DNA of 64,000 bases, from the NCBI GenBank assembly GCA_037976565.1, contig CP137675.1:13224534-13288533 (forward strand), written 5' to 3'. Numbering within the stretch: position 1 is the stretch's first letter; each line of letters opens with the position of its first letter. The stretch comes from Mesocentrotus franciscanus. Taxonomy: Eukaryota > Echinodermata > Echinoidea > Camarodonta > Strongylocentrotidae. Shown one piece after another: positions 23,054 to 35,087 of the stretch. A model generated the notes under the pieces. That model had not been told where the DNA came from, searched no databases, and worked only from the letters and a program-made list of their open reading frames with translations. The translations under genes were made by a program, and so were the position numbers.

Positions 23054-25086
23054 TGACATTTGATTTTCTTGTATTAATTGAAATCAATCGGACACTTAGA
23101 TAATTTGGAAGCTAGCTATTTTTTTCGTGAGGACGTACAGGGCGCGTGCATGTAAACATTGCATTTAAAGATGGCGGCGCCCAAGCCAATGTCATGGTAT
23201 GGAATGTGTTTTGTATTCTTCTGTATAAAAGTTGAACAAGTATTCACAATAGATAATGAAAGTGTTATAAGTAAATTGTGAATTATATTTGTGCATCAGG
23301 GGGTGTTTCATCAAGCCCTAAAATCGATCTTAAAATCGAACTGATCGATTTTAAGAGCCTAAAATTGATTTCGATTGCAGCAGGACCTGTTTCATCAAAT
23401 AAATAAAATCGACTTCAGCTTTAAAATCGTTTTAAGTTAGAGGGTGATCCATATTAGTTTTAGTTTTTTAATATTTTTATTCATTCCATTATTGATTTGT
23501 TATGATCAGCATTCATTGGCTTTACAGGCGTAAGTGTCGGCTAACTCCAATTTGATCATGCATGAGGAGAGGGAGAATTCTTTTGAAAATTAATGGCAAA
23601 TTTTTGGCAATGACTTTTTTTTTGGAGGAACAAATCTTTGTTGATAACCAAGTTGTGTTTAAATCATCAGAGTTAATACCAGGCATGATCGACCCAAAAA
23701 GGCGGCACTACGGGTGGGGGCACATTGGCCCATTAAAAAAAAAAAAGTACCTAAGTGTGTGGCCTGTTTTCCCCTTAAACGTACCATTTTACATTAATAT
23801 CCCTTTTTTATTACAAGTGCACCTTTCCTTCATGCAATTTTTCCTGTTTCACTTTTTATAATTTATACTTTGGTTATTTATGATAACTGCTTCTGTTTTC
23901 TTCTTAGAAGTGCCCCTTTTACATTCTGATATGTGCCCCCTTTTCTATATCTTTCTTACCATATCTGCGCACAATTATGTGCCCTCGTTCCATTCATATA
24001 CTCGTACGCGTACTGTTCATCCAGTATCATATCATCCTACTGCTAAAAGTATTCATACGCGTACCGTATGTAATATACCGTATGCGTACCGGCCGTACCG
24101 TGACGATGGCCGACCGTGACGTATTGTACGTACGTTCACATATCGGACGAACAGTACAGGTCAGCTTACTGAAATCAAATTCACGTCATATATTTATGTC
24201 TGTGTGTCCATTTTGGCAGACGCAGACGTGAATATTTAAAGATTTTTTTTTACGTTTACGTCTTTGACGTAAAAGAAGAAAAAAAATTGTCGCATAAATA
24301 TACGTCAATAATTGTTTGCGTATGCGAGTCCCTTAAGGCCATTAAGTACAAAAATTACCAAACAATTGTTTTGGATATTCACGTCTTTGACGTAAAAGAC
24401 GAAAAAAAATTGTTGCATATATATATACGTCAATCCTTTGCGTTTGCTTGGCCCTAAGGAGACACCATAGTAAAGAGTGACAAATTAATGATCTATATTA
24501 TGGCCTTGCTTACAAGGACATTATAGTGGCATATAGCGGATTTGAACGTGCATCATTCCATCAAAAGTCCAACGAGTCCATGACTAATCCACTAGTCAAA
24601 AATAACAATTTTGAAAGAAAGTTTCCATTACAGAAATTCTGAACAGGGCTAAACCGTGCACAAGTCTTTTCCCCCTCTTTGTCAAATACATCGCCCGCTT
24701 TCTTGAATTCAGGATTATGTAAATTTATTATGCTTGTTGATCAGTACTCTCTAATAGGAATTCATGACTTCATGCACATTATTTGATTACTTGATTTTAT
24801 TCAGTCAAAGACAGTAGTGTAGACTCTAATGGATTTAATGGTCTTGTAGTTAGGACTTTTAAAAAATGGATTTCTTTACCTTGACCTGTATAAGGCATCG
24901 TGAGTCAAGATCGATGACCTGGTTTCCTGCAGGTTCTAGACGTGTCGGTGGTTGTTGACCACCAGTAGCCTTTCCACTTTGGGAAGGCATTTATTATTGT
25001 ATATCTAAATTGTACTTTGGACAATTGGCTTAAATATGTCAACTCGGACATAAAAATGTTTAATTTAGGAATCTAATTCAGTGAAG
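23054..25086. other. 2033-bp indel segment inside the duplication
   Basis: Present between D and X in the second copy and absent from the first, with one base (G) shared at the junctions. It contains GTTTCATCAA and AAAATCGA repeats (23300-23430), the reverse-oriented 24-bp minisatellite (23740-23960), a CGTACG-rich patch (24055-24140) and a direct repeat with TCTTTGACGTAAAAGA (near 24261 and 24385). No gene recognised. Clear target-site duplications are lacking, so insertion and deletion cannot be told apart. Confidence 0.6.
23740..23960 (-). repeat. ~24-bp GGGGCACTT minisatellite, reverse copy
   Basis: The + strand shows AAGTGCCCCTTTTACATTC, TGATATGTGCCCCCTTTT and weaker forms. These are the complement of the unit at 12340-12900. 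About eight recognisable units. Confidence 0.55.
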
Positions 25087-25391
25087 ACTAGTTGTTTCCA
25101 AAAATATTTGTTTCGAATATATGTATACATGTATGCATATTTGATAATGATTGTAGTTTCAATCAAGAAAAAATGTTTGATATTTAACACCTGGATGGTT
25201 TAGTTAGAAATGAATATGGTTAAAAGATAAAGTTGAGTTCTGGTCATGCGATTTGCATTGTGGAAGAAACGGTGTGGAATCGATCAGAAAAAAATTAATC
25301 ATGTAGCAAATAAGTATTGGTGTGTACTGCAAGGTTCTAGAATCACCAAAATTATAAGAAATTTGGCCCAGTCTTGGTACAAGTAACAAGC
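25087..25391 (+). repeat. Segment X, copy 2
   Basis: Matches 21054-21358 without visible difference and continues on into unique sequence. It includes the left part of the small TTAA-flanked element. Confidence 0.85.
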
Positions 25392-25596
25392 ACTATACAC
25401 AGAAAGATGTATATGGGACTACACAAACATGTGGCATAAAAATGAGGCTCACATTTTAAAGCTGTTACATGTCATATTTAGAATATGAAGGCATTTGAAG
25501 AGCCATGCTTTTCAGGGAACATTTTTTTTCTGATTATCTTCAACACTTGCATAATAATAATGAATTTTCACCTCTCCTCAGAACTCAACCTTCTCT
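25224..25596. mobile_element. Small non-autonomous element with TTAA target sites
   Basis: Left end AAGATAAAGTTGAGTTCTGG and right end (complement) AGAGAAGGTTGAGTTCTG form imperfect terminal inverted repeats. TTAA flanks both sides (25220-25223 and 25597-25600). The inner sequence (GGTCATGCGATTTGCATTG, GTATTGGTGTGTACTGCAAG) is shared with the larger element at 30668. TTAA duplications are typical of the piggyBac and Kolobok superfamilies; there is no transposase here. Confidence 0.65.
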
Positions 25597-25599
25597 TTA

Positions 25600-28580
25600 A
25601 AGGCACCGTTTAACAATGTTAAATCTGAGATACACGGCCCTACGTGTTATCAGTGTTTGTGATATGGTGTAATATTTGAAGTCCTAAAAAAAAATCGCGC
25701 TTCAAAATATCAAGAAGTGCCTCAAAAAAGTAAAAATCTTTAAGTGACTGGTTTTACCATACTCGTTTTCCCCAATAGACTGTAGTGTTATGAAAACCGT
25801 TAGGAAAACGCAAAATTTGGTTTCGATTTCCAATCATAAATATCTTGATAATCAGACGGACGATCGGCTTGTAAAAGTCATGGGGCTCTTGACTGACCTA
25901 AAGGTTTATAATTATTGCAGCATGAGCTAAATCCAGGATTTTGTTTCAGAATCTGTGACAAAGTTACCAGATCACTTTAATGGAACACGTGTCATTTCGC
26001 ATTTATTACTTGTTTTATAATGTGATACATTGGAATGATGTTTTTTATCATTTGTATTTTTCTCTGTGATTGCAAAATTTTTCTGTTCATGCAAACTTCA
26101 ATAAAATCATGTAGCAAAGATCTAGTGTCCCTGAGCTTTAATTGAGTTCACTCTGCTCCCTAACACAGTCCATCCCGGGTATCTTATTCAAACCCAGCCC
26201 ACGACATTACATTGTTTTATTATGTAAACTCTGATAAATTATCTTTCTTTATGTAATCTTTGAATTGTGCAGGGCCTCTCTGAGGAACAGTTTGACTGAG
26301 AGAGCTACAACCTGGCTAGATAAATCTAATATAACCAAAAGAAATTGAATAAACTATAAATTTATTAACATCTATAACAAAAATGAAATAAACGATCAAT
26401 TTAATAACCTTTTTGATCAGGATCTTTCCCTGTTTCGTAGCAAAAAATGAGCATAAGCTGCTTATGTATTCAGATGATATATACGACACAGACATGAGAA
26501 GGAAAAAATAAAACAGAAATATGTACAAGATTTTGTTATTTAATTTCATTCAACACTTTTCAATCATGAAGATTTCAAAGAAGTCGTTTAAAAATCGATA
26601 TACTGTATATTCATCGACCCAAAGCAATAAAAATATTACGAGTATGAGAGTGACCTCTTGAATATTTTCATTTCACTTTCATTTTGCCTAATGGATTCTA
26701 AGTTCATTAACTGTATTTGATATCTGTTATTTATGATATCAGATTGATGTATATTGGTGAATTGTCTTTTACATAGTGATCTCTAATCACGTTTATCAAA
26801 GAAAATACCCTATATGACAGGAGAGATCAAAGTTCTGTTGATATCTAATTAAAGTAGAAACCATCCTAAATTCACAAGCGGTTAAACTAGTGACTATGTT
26901 TGGGCATTTTGTCACTTCTTGAGCAGTCAATCATAAAATATTGAGCTGAGTATTTTATGGTCTTTTTGTCATGCATTTTATAATTTTGTTCAGTTTCTTT
27001 TATGTTATCTTCACGTTGGTTCAACCGCAAAGTATCCAAAATATATGAATCACTAGCATTTTTGGCAGGAATCCAAATCTTACATTAATTATAAAACTAT
27101 TCTGCATTTTTCAACATAATATAAAGTAATATACAAACTAGGTACATATATACTATTTACAAAAGTTAAAATACATATAAAATCATATCATAATATAATT
27201 ACATTACATAATTAAACCTTAAAAAAAAACACAGTTGACAAATCATTTCAAAATTAAAATAACCGAGGAGACCGCATTATATACAACGCAGACATGAAAA
27301 GGAATAAATAAAACAGACGATCCCCCCCCCCAATTTTTCCGTGATACACCTGCCCATAACCCCCCTAAACCCAGTTCTTTTCCCTAAACAACCCCTGGGT
27401 TTTGTAAAAAATTCCTCTTCTCATTAAAAACTTGAATAAGTGAAACTATAAATCATTAGCAATTACTTCCTTTTTAACGTATTTCGCAGCCATCACATGT
27501 TTAAAGTCATTCTTTCTTCTTCTTAATCATCTTCTTAATCATCATTTAAGTTATAGGAGATCATCTTCTAAAATGTAATAACATATTACAATTTATGGCT
27601 GTATATTGTTGTAAGTTGAATGATGTCATAATGGCACTGATTTTAGTTTCATTTTGATGAAAGAGGATCATGGTTTTCTGTGTCGGGTGGTACTAACTGG
27701 GGATTCACAGATTTTTTATTTTATTGTTTCTTTATGTTAAGAGTGCAAAAAGTATGAAGGAAGCATCAAGTACTGGAAATTTACCCCAAACATAATTTTC
27801 AAACAATTTCAAACAAAGAGAAAGAATAAGAAACTGTCGATATCACGAGAGTTTTTCTTTTAATTCCTAACAAAAGAGAGGGACAAGTGATATCAATATG
27901 AATTACCCCCAGAAATGAGGTTTCAAGTTAACATGATAAACTGCTATGAACTCACTTTGTTATTTATTGCTTTGAGTACCTGGTTCTCTCTGAGTCATCA
28001 AAAACTTCCCAAGGAATAAAAATAGTAACGGTGTGCAATGGCATAGCATGGATTCAGCTATGGAGGGGTCACTTGCACCATGAGAGGGGGCTCCAGCCAG
28101 TCATTTCATGTTCTTGAAATATGTCAATAAACCAAGCCTTTAGTGGGGTGAGAGTGTGAAATGGGATGCAATGTTCTGCCCTCCCTCTCCTTTCTCTATC
28201 TCCCTGTCTCTACCCCCACTTCCCTTTTATTTTTCCTTTTTGCCATTCAATTTTGGGGCACATGCTCCATGTCCCCCCTGGAACTTTACCTCTGACTCTT
28301 TTGAAACATCGGGGGTAATTGTCTTCCAGACAAAGAATGTTGTGTGGGGATCTCCAGGTTAGTCTCACACAAACAGATGACGCAAAAGAATACAACTGCA
28401 CGAGAATATTTCCTAAAGTTTATGCCTTGGCCTCGGGATATTGCATTGATATTGTACCGTCATGCACTGTTGATCTCTTTGACTGTCTTTTGAGACCTGT
28501 CACGCGATCAACAGGCGATGTAATTGCTCTATTTGGATATGATTATTTCCTTATTGATTGGGGTGGTCATCATGTGATAT
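25600..28580. other. Unassigned
   Basis: About 3 kb of AT-rich sequence without a supported gene, RNA or inverted-repeat element. A C-homopolymer lies near 27322, and a pyrimidine-rich patch at 28175-28245 resembles the units at 11030. Confidence 0.45.
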
Positions 28581-28594
28581 AACTGGCACTGTGT

Positions 28595-28828
28595 TAGTCT
28601 AGTTCTGGACCCTTTTTATTGAATTTTTTATTCGCCGACTATACGCGTTAAGCCGAGTGGTGGCGTGATCCCGAGTGATTGCGCGATCCCCGAGGACCCT
28701 TTTTATTGAATTTTTTATTCGCCGACTATACGCGTTAAGCCGAGTGGTGGCGTGATCCCGAGTGATTGCGCGATCCCCGAGAACCGGTCCGGAAAAGGGT
28801 CCAGTGCAATTGCTCAACGCTGACGTCA
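28595..28828 (+). repeat. Left terminal inverted repeat of the 6.5-kb element
   Basis: Contains two successive copies of an 87-bp unit (GGACCCTTTTTATTGAATTT ... GCGCGATCCCCGAG), then ACCGGTCCGG, CAATTGCTCAACGC and TGACGTCA. The right end has the unit only once. Confidence 0.85.
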
Positions 28829-28829
28829 C

Positions 28830-29985
28830 TCCCTGAGATTTTTCAGGGAGAGCAATTAGCTAGGCCGCGCCTCCCAGCCAAAGCGCTAGTCTTTGCTTGC
28901 CATCATTTTGAAGTAGTAATAGGGAAATCTGGTATGATCTAGTGATAAAATGATTTAATATTCCTTTAAAAAGTTCTATGTTGCATCAAAATTAATCTTC
29001 AATTCAAATTAGATGTATGATGGCCATTAAAACATCCTCTTTTAACATTATTTCCTCTAAAGATACAATAAGGTCTGAAGATATAAACTACTGTGTTATA
29101 TATACTGTATGTAGGCTAGGCCTAGCTACACGTACTAGAACAACAGTCAACACCCATTGCATATCCAACTTCCAAGTTTCTTCGAACTATACTAGCTCTG
29201 TCACATCACATGCGATTACGATTGCATTTAATTGTGACTCTATTACATTGACATGCATAATACCTACACTGCATGTATTAAGAATAGGTACTGATTGTAG
29301 TTTTTGTACATGTATTTCAAACGACAAATTCATAATTTATGTCCAATTCTGACACTTTTTCAGTTTGGTGTAGCACCTGTTTTTTTTTATCTTGAGCAAC
29401 ATTCGAATTACAAAAGTGATGTACAAAATCATTCAGTGAGACCTTATTATCGTTTTGCTTTCCAAAGTTAACACTCAAAATTTCCAATACTCTTGTGGAT
29501 TTGTTTTTTTAATATTTTATCTGAGATTATCATTTAGAGCTTTGCTGCATAAATTCATTTTTCTACGAAGCAACCGTATGAATCCCTCGCTGCTTTACAA
29601 ATTTCACCATTCATTTCTTCTATTTGGCTCAGATGGCTCACCGTTCTTTTTACGCCTGAATTGTTTCAATTCAATTTATTTTATTCAATATATTTCCCTA
29701 TATGCATTCAATTTGAATACATTACGAAACTGCTCTATTGTGAATGATGATTCAAATACCGGTAATGGATGACTCGATCCATGATTGGTAACAATACATT
29801 TTATGTCATCCTGCATCATGATAAACATGTACTTTCTCATTAGTGTCCATTTCAGGTTCACTTTAAACACATTATCAGATGTGTGAAATGTAAGTCATTT
29901 CTACTCAACTTTCATAATTATTTGAATTTGGAAGGAAAAAAATTAAATGAAGTGGGTGGGGGAGGGGGAGGCTAAAGTATTTACG
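28830..29985. other. Left interior of the 6.5-kb element, unassigned
   Basis: Open frames at 29017-29352 and 29455-29772 (+) have no recognisable domain and biased AT-rich composition; neither looks like a transposase. Confidence 0.4.
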
Positions 29986-30570
29986 ATCAGGTAGAGCGTA
30001 GCGTAAATCGGCGTGGGGTCTAGGGGCAAAGTCCCGGCGGTGGTCAAGGGCGGAGCCCCCGGAAGCTCAGGGCGTATGGACATTTAATTACGGTCAGATG
30101 AGCATATTTTTATACCTTATTTGTGACACTGGCAGGACACGAGCATTCAGGGGCCCGCCTTTGGCCTTAGGGCCCTTGGTGGGGTCCAGGGGGCAAAGCC
30201 CCCGGAAGCTCAGGGTTTTAGGCATTTAATTACGGTCAGATGAGCATATTTTGATACCTTTTTATTTTGTGACACTGGCAGGTCACTATTCTTTCTTTCT
30301 ATTTTTCTTCAATATACTTTTTCAAAGGGGGCTCGAGCCCCCCGGCCCCGAGCCCCGCCTTTCCGCGGGCCCTGACATGTAGGCCTCTAAATAAGCATAT
30401 TTATTGCATGACTGTAAATTTGGGGATTTGTCATTTTCCAACAAACGCATAAAAAGAATAATTTACTAAAAAGTGAGGACAAATCCTGGAAAATTATGTA
30501 ATTTTCAGCAAAATGTGTAAATCACTAGTATCGAATAAGAAATAAACCATGCTTAAATTCTATTTCGGGG
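29985..30570 (+). repeat. Composite repeat, copy B
   Basis: Same order as copy A: GATCAGGTAGAGCGTAGCGT start, ~105-bp hairpin units (GGGGTCCAGGGGGCAAAGCC), a short T/C-rich run, then the conserved body to GAAATAAACCATG at about 30550. It diverges from copy A after that point. Confidence 0.7.
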
Positions 30571-31204
30571 CAACTGCAGTAAATTGCACCTGAAATTGCA
30601 TCATGCGCATTATAAGTTCCAAACGCTTTCTTCCATACAAATACACAAAAAAGTTCCGAAAGCTTAAAGGTATAGACCAGTTCTGGTCATGCGATTGCAT
30701 TGTGAAAGAAACGTTGTGAAATCGATCGGAAAAGGTTGATCATCTAGCATATAAGTATTGGTGTGTACTGCAAGGTCCTGGTATCATCAAAATGATAAGA
30801 AAGTTGGCCCAGTCTTGGTAAAGTTACAAGCACTGTACACAGAAAGATTTTTTTGGTATTTATAAGGTGTTTTATTTTCTCAATACCAGAGGCAGTACAT
30901 ATAAACGAAATCAAGCAATTTACATCATACTCAGAATAATCAAAATACAACTCAGAATAATCCAAATACAATTCAAAAGTATAATTCTTAACATCAATTG
31001 CTAAACAAAACAAATCTTTCATACATTTCGTTATTCGTTTAAAACAATAATAGTGATAGTAATAATGATAAAATACTTAGTCATTTCATGTTCATTTTGT
31101 GCTTCTTTAATAAAATAAACTACACACAGTACTACCTCTGAAAAGAGAAAAAAAACTCCCCCAAAAAAAAAAGAGATAAAGATTTAAAAAAACATCCAAA
31201 AACA

Positions 31205-31312
31205 ACCCCCCCCCAAAAAAAAACAACAACAAAACAAAACAAACCAAAACCAAACAAAAACAAAAAACAAAAACAAAAACAAAAACAAAAACAAAAACAA
31301 AAACAAAAACAA
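31205..31312 (+). repeat. (AAACAA)n-like simple repeat
   Basis: Long run of AACAAA/ACAAAA words after poly-A and C-rich stretches. It produces an artefactual Phe/Cys open frame on the - strand. Confidence 0.85.
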
Positions 31313-31599
31313 ATAGATATAAACATAAAATAAAGAAATACTGCTGGGATAGAGGGCTGGGAAGTTGCTTGTCGGAAATTCATCATGTTGAGCCCACCTT
31401 GCGGATAGTCTAAAAACATGATGCTCTTTTTAATTTGCCCTTACTTCTCAACAAAAATCAAAATCTATTTCTTCAATTTCGCTATACACCCATTCTGGAA
31501 CTGGCATCAATGATGATAAATATATAATTTGTGAATAGCCATATACTTTCATTTATTGAATTTTCCCCATTAATGTTAAATCACGCTGCTTCAACCACG

Positions 31600-32620
31600 T
31601 AAAAAGTTTTTTTAATCTGAGCTAAAATTTCAATACACATAACAAATGAATATGGAGAGGGGATCTCCCTGCCTTACTCCTCTTTCAATCTTGAAATAAC
31701 CTGTTGATGTGTATCCATTTATAACACAACTTTCTGCTTTAGTATAAAAAATATTAACCCATTTACAAAACATCGGTCCAAAATTAAATGATTGTAAAAC
31801 CTTATATAAAAATAAATGTGAATCAGAATCAAATGCTTTTTCAAAATCAATGGCTACCAAAAAGCGTGTTCTCTGTAAAAAGAAGTATTAAAAATCATGT
31901 CGTCTATTATTCGTATTGCTTCTCCAATGTTCCTATCCTTAACATATCCCAACTGATCAAAACCAACAATTTCAGGTAAAACTTCTTGTATTCTCTTTGA
32001 AAGTATCTTAGATAGGATTTTATAATCTACGTTTAGCAACGAAATCGGTCTGTAATTCTTAATAAGCTCCGGATCTTTGCCATCTTTATGTATTAAGATA
32101 ATAACTGCTTGTCTTTGAGAGGCTGATAATTCCCCTTGTTGAAGAGCTTCATTAAAAGATGCAAGAAATAGATCTCCTATTACTGGCCAAAATTTCTGAT
32201 AAAATTCTACACTTAAACTATCATTTCCTGGAGATTTCATATCTTTTAGTATTTCTATGCATTCCCTTTCTACGATCGTTTCCTCACATGAATCTCGTGA
32301 TATATTATTCAATTTTGGCAGGTTATTAGGAAAGAAGTCCAAAGTGTCATCTTGTATAGAATTTATTTTGCTATATATAGGTGCCTATAAAATGATTTTA
32401 TTCTTTCAATAATTTCTTTTTCGTTAGAAGTGGTATTTCCATTTATATTTAATTTCTTTATTATACTCTTTTTCTATTTGATTCCATTAACTGTTTGAAG
32501 AATGCTGTATTCTTTTCTCCACATTCATACCATGAGGATCTTGACCGTACTTTCAACCCTTCATTGATGTAATCGTGGAGTAAACTTAGTTGTTGTTTCT
32601 TAGTTTTCAAATTTTCGAAA
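31600..32620 (-). pseudogene. L1/Tx1-like LINE reverse transcriptase fragment
   Basis: Reading downward, the N-terminal side near 32530-32460 gives SSWYECGEKNTAFFKQLME. Then come MKSPGNDSLSVEFYQKFWP, HKDGKDPELIKNYRPISLLN, DYKILSKILSKRIQ, VAIDFEKAFDS and RGVRQGDPLS, followed by CIEILAQ after a frameshift. These are RT fingers and palm motifs up to the GVRQGDPLS block. The FADD/YADD catalytic block and the 3' end are missing. Stops and frameshifts show it is dead. The motif style is L1/Tx1, unlike the CR1-like LINEs elsewhere in the window. Confidence 0.8.
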
Positions 32621-33079
32621 GATATAAATTGGACTATAAAATTACGCGATCGCGATATCTATCATGCAGTCCAGATGGATATGATAATTTACCAAATATA
32701 TCAATTAGTAGGCGGTTTCCCGGCAAAATTTGTATCATCAAAACATAGTCAAAACATATTATTTCACATGATTGGTAATTAGAGCTTCCATTTCATTTTT
32801 TGAGAGGGGGACATTTACAAAACTGGTCTATACCTTTAAATGCATACTATTTCACAAGATGTAATAAAACAATATGAATAATTCTAATGATACACTTACA
32901 TGTACATGCAAATGCATGATCATTTTTGCGTTTCTTTCTGCCTGCAAAATAGTTTTCTTCTGCATTTTGTTTTGTTGCTGTTATGAGTTTCTATTCATAT
33001 TATTATCAAACAGGAATAAATAAATAAATACATTTGTTCAATGATAGTTGTACAATGATGATAGAAGAAGCAATAAAAA

Positions 33080-33885
33080 TCGCAGCTGATCTTTCCTTAT
33101 TTTCCCCCTTTTCTTTTCTTCTTCCTCTATAATTTCTTTCCCTTCTCCTCTTTCCACTTTCCCTTTCCTTCCTTCTCTCTCTCTCTCTCTCTCTTTAACC
33201 GAGGGGGAGGAGGCAAGGGCCTTTCGCTCCCGATCCACACCTCATTGGCGGGTAAAAAATGCAACTGATCTCCCCCACCTTTCTTCTTCCTCTTTGTTTC
33301 CTTTCCCTTTGTTTCCTCTTCCCTTTCCCTTCCCTTCCTTCTCTCTCTCTTTTAAGTTTGCTGGGGGCAACGGTCTTTCGGTCCCCTGATCCACACGTTG
33401 TTGGCCGAATTAATTGAAACAGATCTTTTCTTTTCTTCTTCCTCTTTTTGTTCCCTTTAGCTCTCCTCTTTCCTTTTCCTTTCCCCCTTTTTGCGGAGGG
33501 GGGTAGGCAATTAAAGGCCTTTTGCCCCCGATCCACAATTTGTTGGTGGGAAAATTGTAACTGATATCCCCCTTCTTTTCTTTTCTTCTTCCTCTTTATT
33601 TCCTTCCCTTTATCTCCTCTATTTCCCTTTTTCTTTCCCTTTCCTTCCTTCTCTCTCTTTTTTTTTTTTGGGGGGAGACAACAGCTGGGAAGGCAAGGCC
33701 CTTTCGGCCCTCCCCGATCTCCTTCTTTCCCCCTTTTCTTTTCTGCTTCCTCTTCTTTCTTTCCTTTTCTCTCCTCTTTCCCTTTCCCTTCTTTTCCTTC
33801 CTCTCTCTCTCTCCCTCTCTCTTTTTTTTTGGCGGAGGGGGCAAGACCCCTGGCCCCCGCCCTGAATCCGCGCCTGATGGCAAGA
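33080..33885 (+). repeat. Tandem ~150-bp pyrimidine-rich units, five copies
   Basis: Unit starts near 33081, 33262, 33414, 33557 and 33711, with the same structure as 11030-11625 on the same strand: TGAT.TC(C) then CTTCTTTTC runs, then GGGGGAGGCAAGGGCCTTTC-like spacers and a GATCCACAC..TTGGCGG word. It ends at GAATCCGCGCCTGATGG. Confidence 0.7.
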
Positions 33886-33889
33886 TATA

Positions 33890-34940
33890 CATAAGTGAGT
33901 ACAATAATAGTTAAAGGTAACAATAATGAAAGACAGCTAGTACCTATCATTCATTGAATACAAAAAGTATACAAGCAATTTAACACCAGAAAAATAATTG
34001 ACAAAAATGTCTTAATTCTTACATCCCCTGGGAGAGTAATCTGCCCCAATTTATTACTTAAACTTATATAGTAAAATAAGTACTAACAAAACATTTGAAG
34101 ATTTGAAGATTAAAAGGTGTGCACTGGATAAATTTCTTTATGTAATTCACCCTTAATTTTTTTAAAGACAAAAGATCAAAAGTATCCTCCTGGTACTTCA
34201 CAGTTGAATTCTGAAATGATTTTCGACTGCATGCAGTTGAAATTAATGCCCCACGCAAGATCTGAAATATATTGCTCATAATTTATATGTTAATTCATAC
34301 TAAACAAATTTTTCCAAAATATTGATATCTTCACCTGCCCATAAGAATTCTCCAACAATGCTTTTATAAACGAGTGGAATGTTGGGTAAAAATATAACTT
34401 TTTTGACCCCTTTTCCAGTGTCAGATTTTCTATAATTATATAGTGAAATGCGAAAAACTGCATCAAAATATTTCTGAAGTGCTTGTGCCCACACTGAATA
34501 CAATAGCACTGTAATCTTTTCATATACCGTGTACATAACTATCTGAAATTGAATGTTTCTCACTATCCATGCACATGTACACAGACGACAGGGTTATATG
34601 TCTCTAATGTATGTTCACGTTTCTAAATTTATTGCCTGACAAACTGGTGCTGCCGGTATAAAAATCAAGGGTGACAGAGATTGGAAATTGTAAGAAGTTA
34701 CAAATGTAGGCCTAAACGCCAATTATTTCCGTTTCAGCAACTCGTTTCCCGGCTTGTTTCTTGCACGAAAATCTCAGTATCCAACTCGAAAGCATGTACA
34801 CAATACATATCGTACATGATATACACTGTGTGTACGATTAGGGATCCCACGTGCAAAAACATAAACATCGCAAGCGAACTGTTTGATTGACGGTGAATTC
34901 ATGAATATTTATGAATCCCTTGTGTGTGAACTTTTGACCC
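33890..34940. other. Right interior of the 6.5-kb element, unassigned
   Basis: No gene or recognisable repeat. Short - strand open frames (34064-34563) have no domain. Confidence 0.4.
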
Positions 34941-35087
34941 TGACGTCAGCGTTGAGCAATTGCACTGGACCCTTTTCCGGACCGGTTCTCGGGGATCGCG
35001 CAATCACTCGGGATCACGCCACCACTCGGCTTAACGCGTATAGTCGGCGAATAAAAAATTCAATAAAAAGGGTCCAGAACTAGACTA
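34941..35087 (-). repeat. Right terminal inverted repeat of the 6.5-kb element
   Basis: 147 bp complementary to the left end, with the 87-bp unit present once. Inner limit at TGACGTCA. Confidence 0.85.

Larger units (their letters stand above)
30668..32835. mobile_element. 2.2-kb TTAA-flanked inverted-repeat element
   Basis: AGGTATAGACCAGTT at 30668 is matched in reverse by AACTGGTCTATACCT ending at 32835, and both are bordered by TTAA (30664-30667, 32836-32839). Its left part matches the small element at 25224. It carries an L1-like fragment on the - strand and an AAACAA-rich simple repeat. No transposase was recognised. The target sequence fits Kolobok or piggyBac relatives. Confidence 0.65.
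28595..35087. mobile_element. 6.5-kb element with long inverted ends and 9-bp target duplication
   Basis: TAGTCTAGTTCTGGACC begins the left end at 28595, and its complement ends the right end at 35087. The inverted repeat runs 147 bp, to TGACGTCA at 34941 on the right. On the left it is 234 bp, because an 87-bp piece is tandemly doubled (28611-28784). GCACTGTGT flanks both sides (28586-28594 and 35088-35096), and beyond that the flanks are unrelated. Long inverted ends with a 9-bp duplication fit the Mutator-like superfamily. No transposase was recognised; the interior is filled with other repeats, so it is probably non-autonomous or decayed. Confidence 0.7.

Noticed and set aside
31205..31312. 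CRISPR-like regular repeat
   Set aside because: Plain simple-sequence DNA without spacers; this is an animal genome.
31132..31419. Phe/Cys-rich - strand frame
   Set aside because: Direct product of the AAACAA simple repeat.
33195..33950. 251-codon - strand open frame rich in Lys, Arg and Glu
   Set aside because: It is the complement of the pyrimidine-tract array; periodic low-complexity sequence with no domain.
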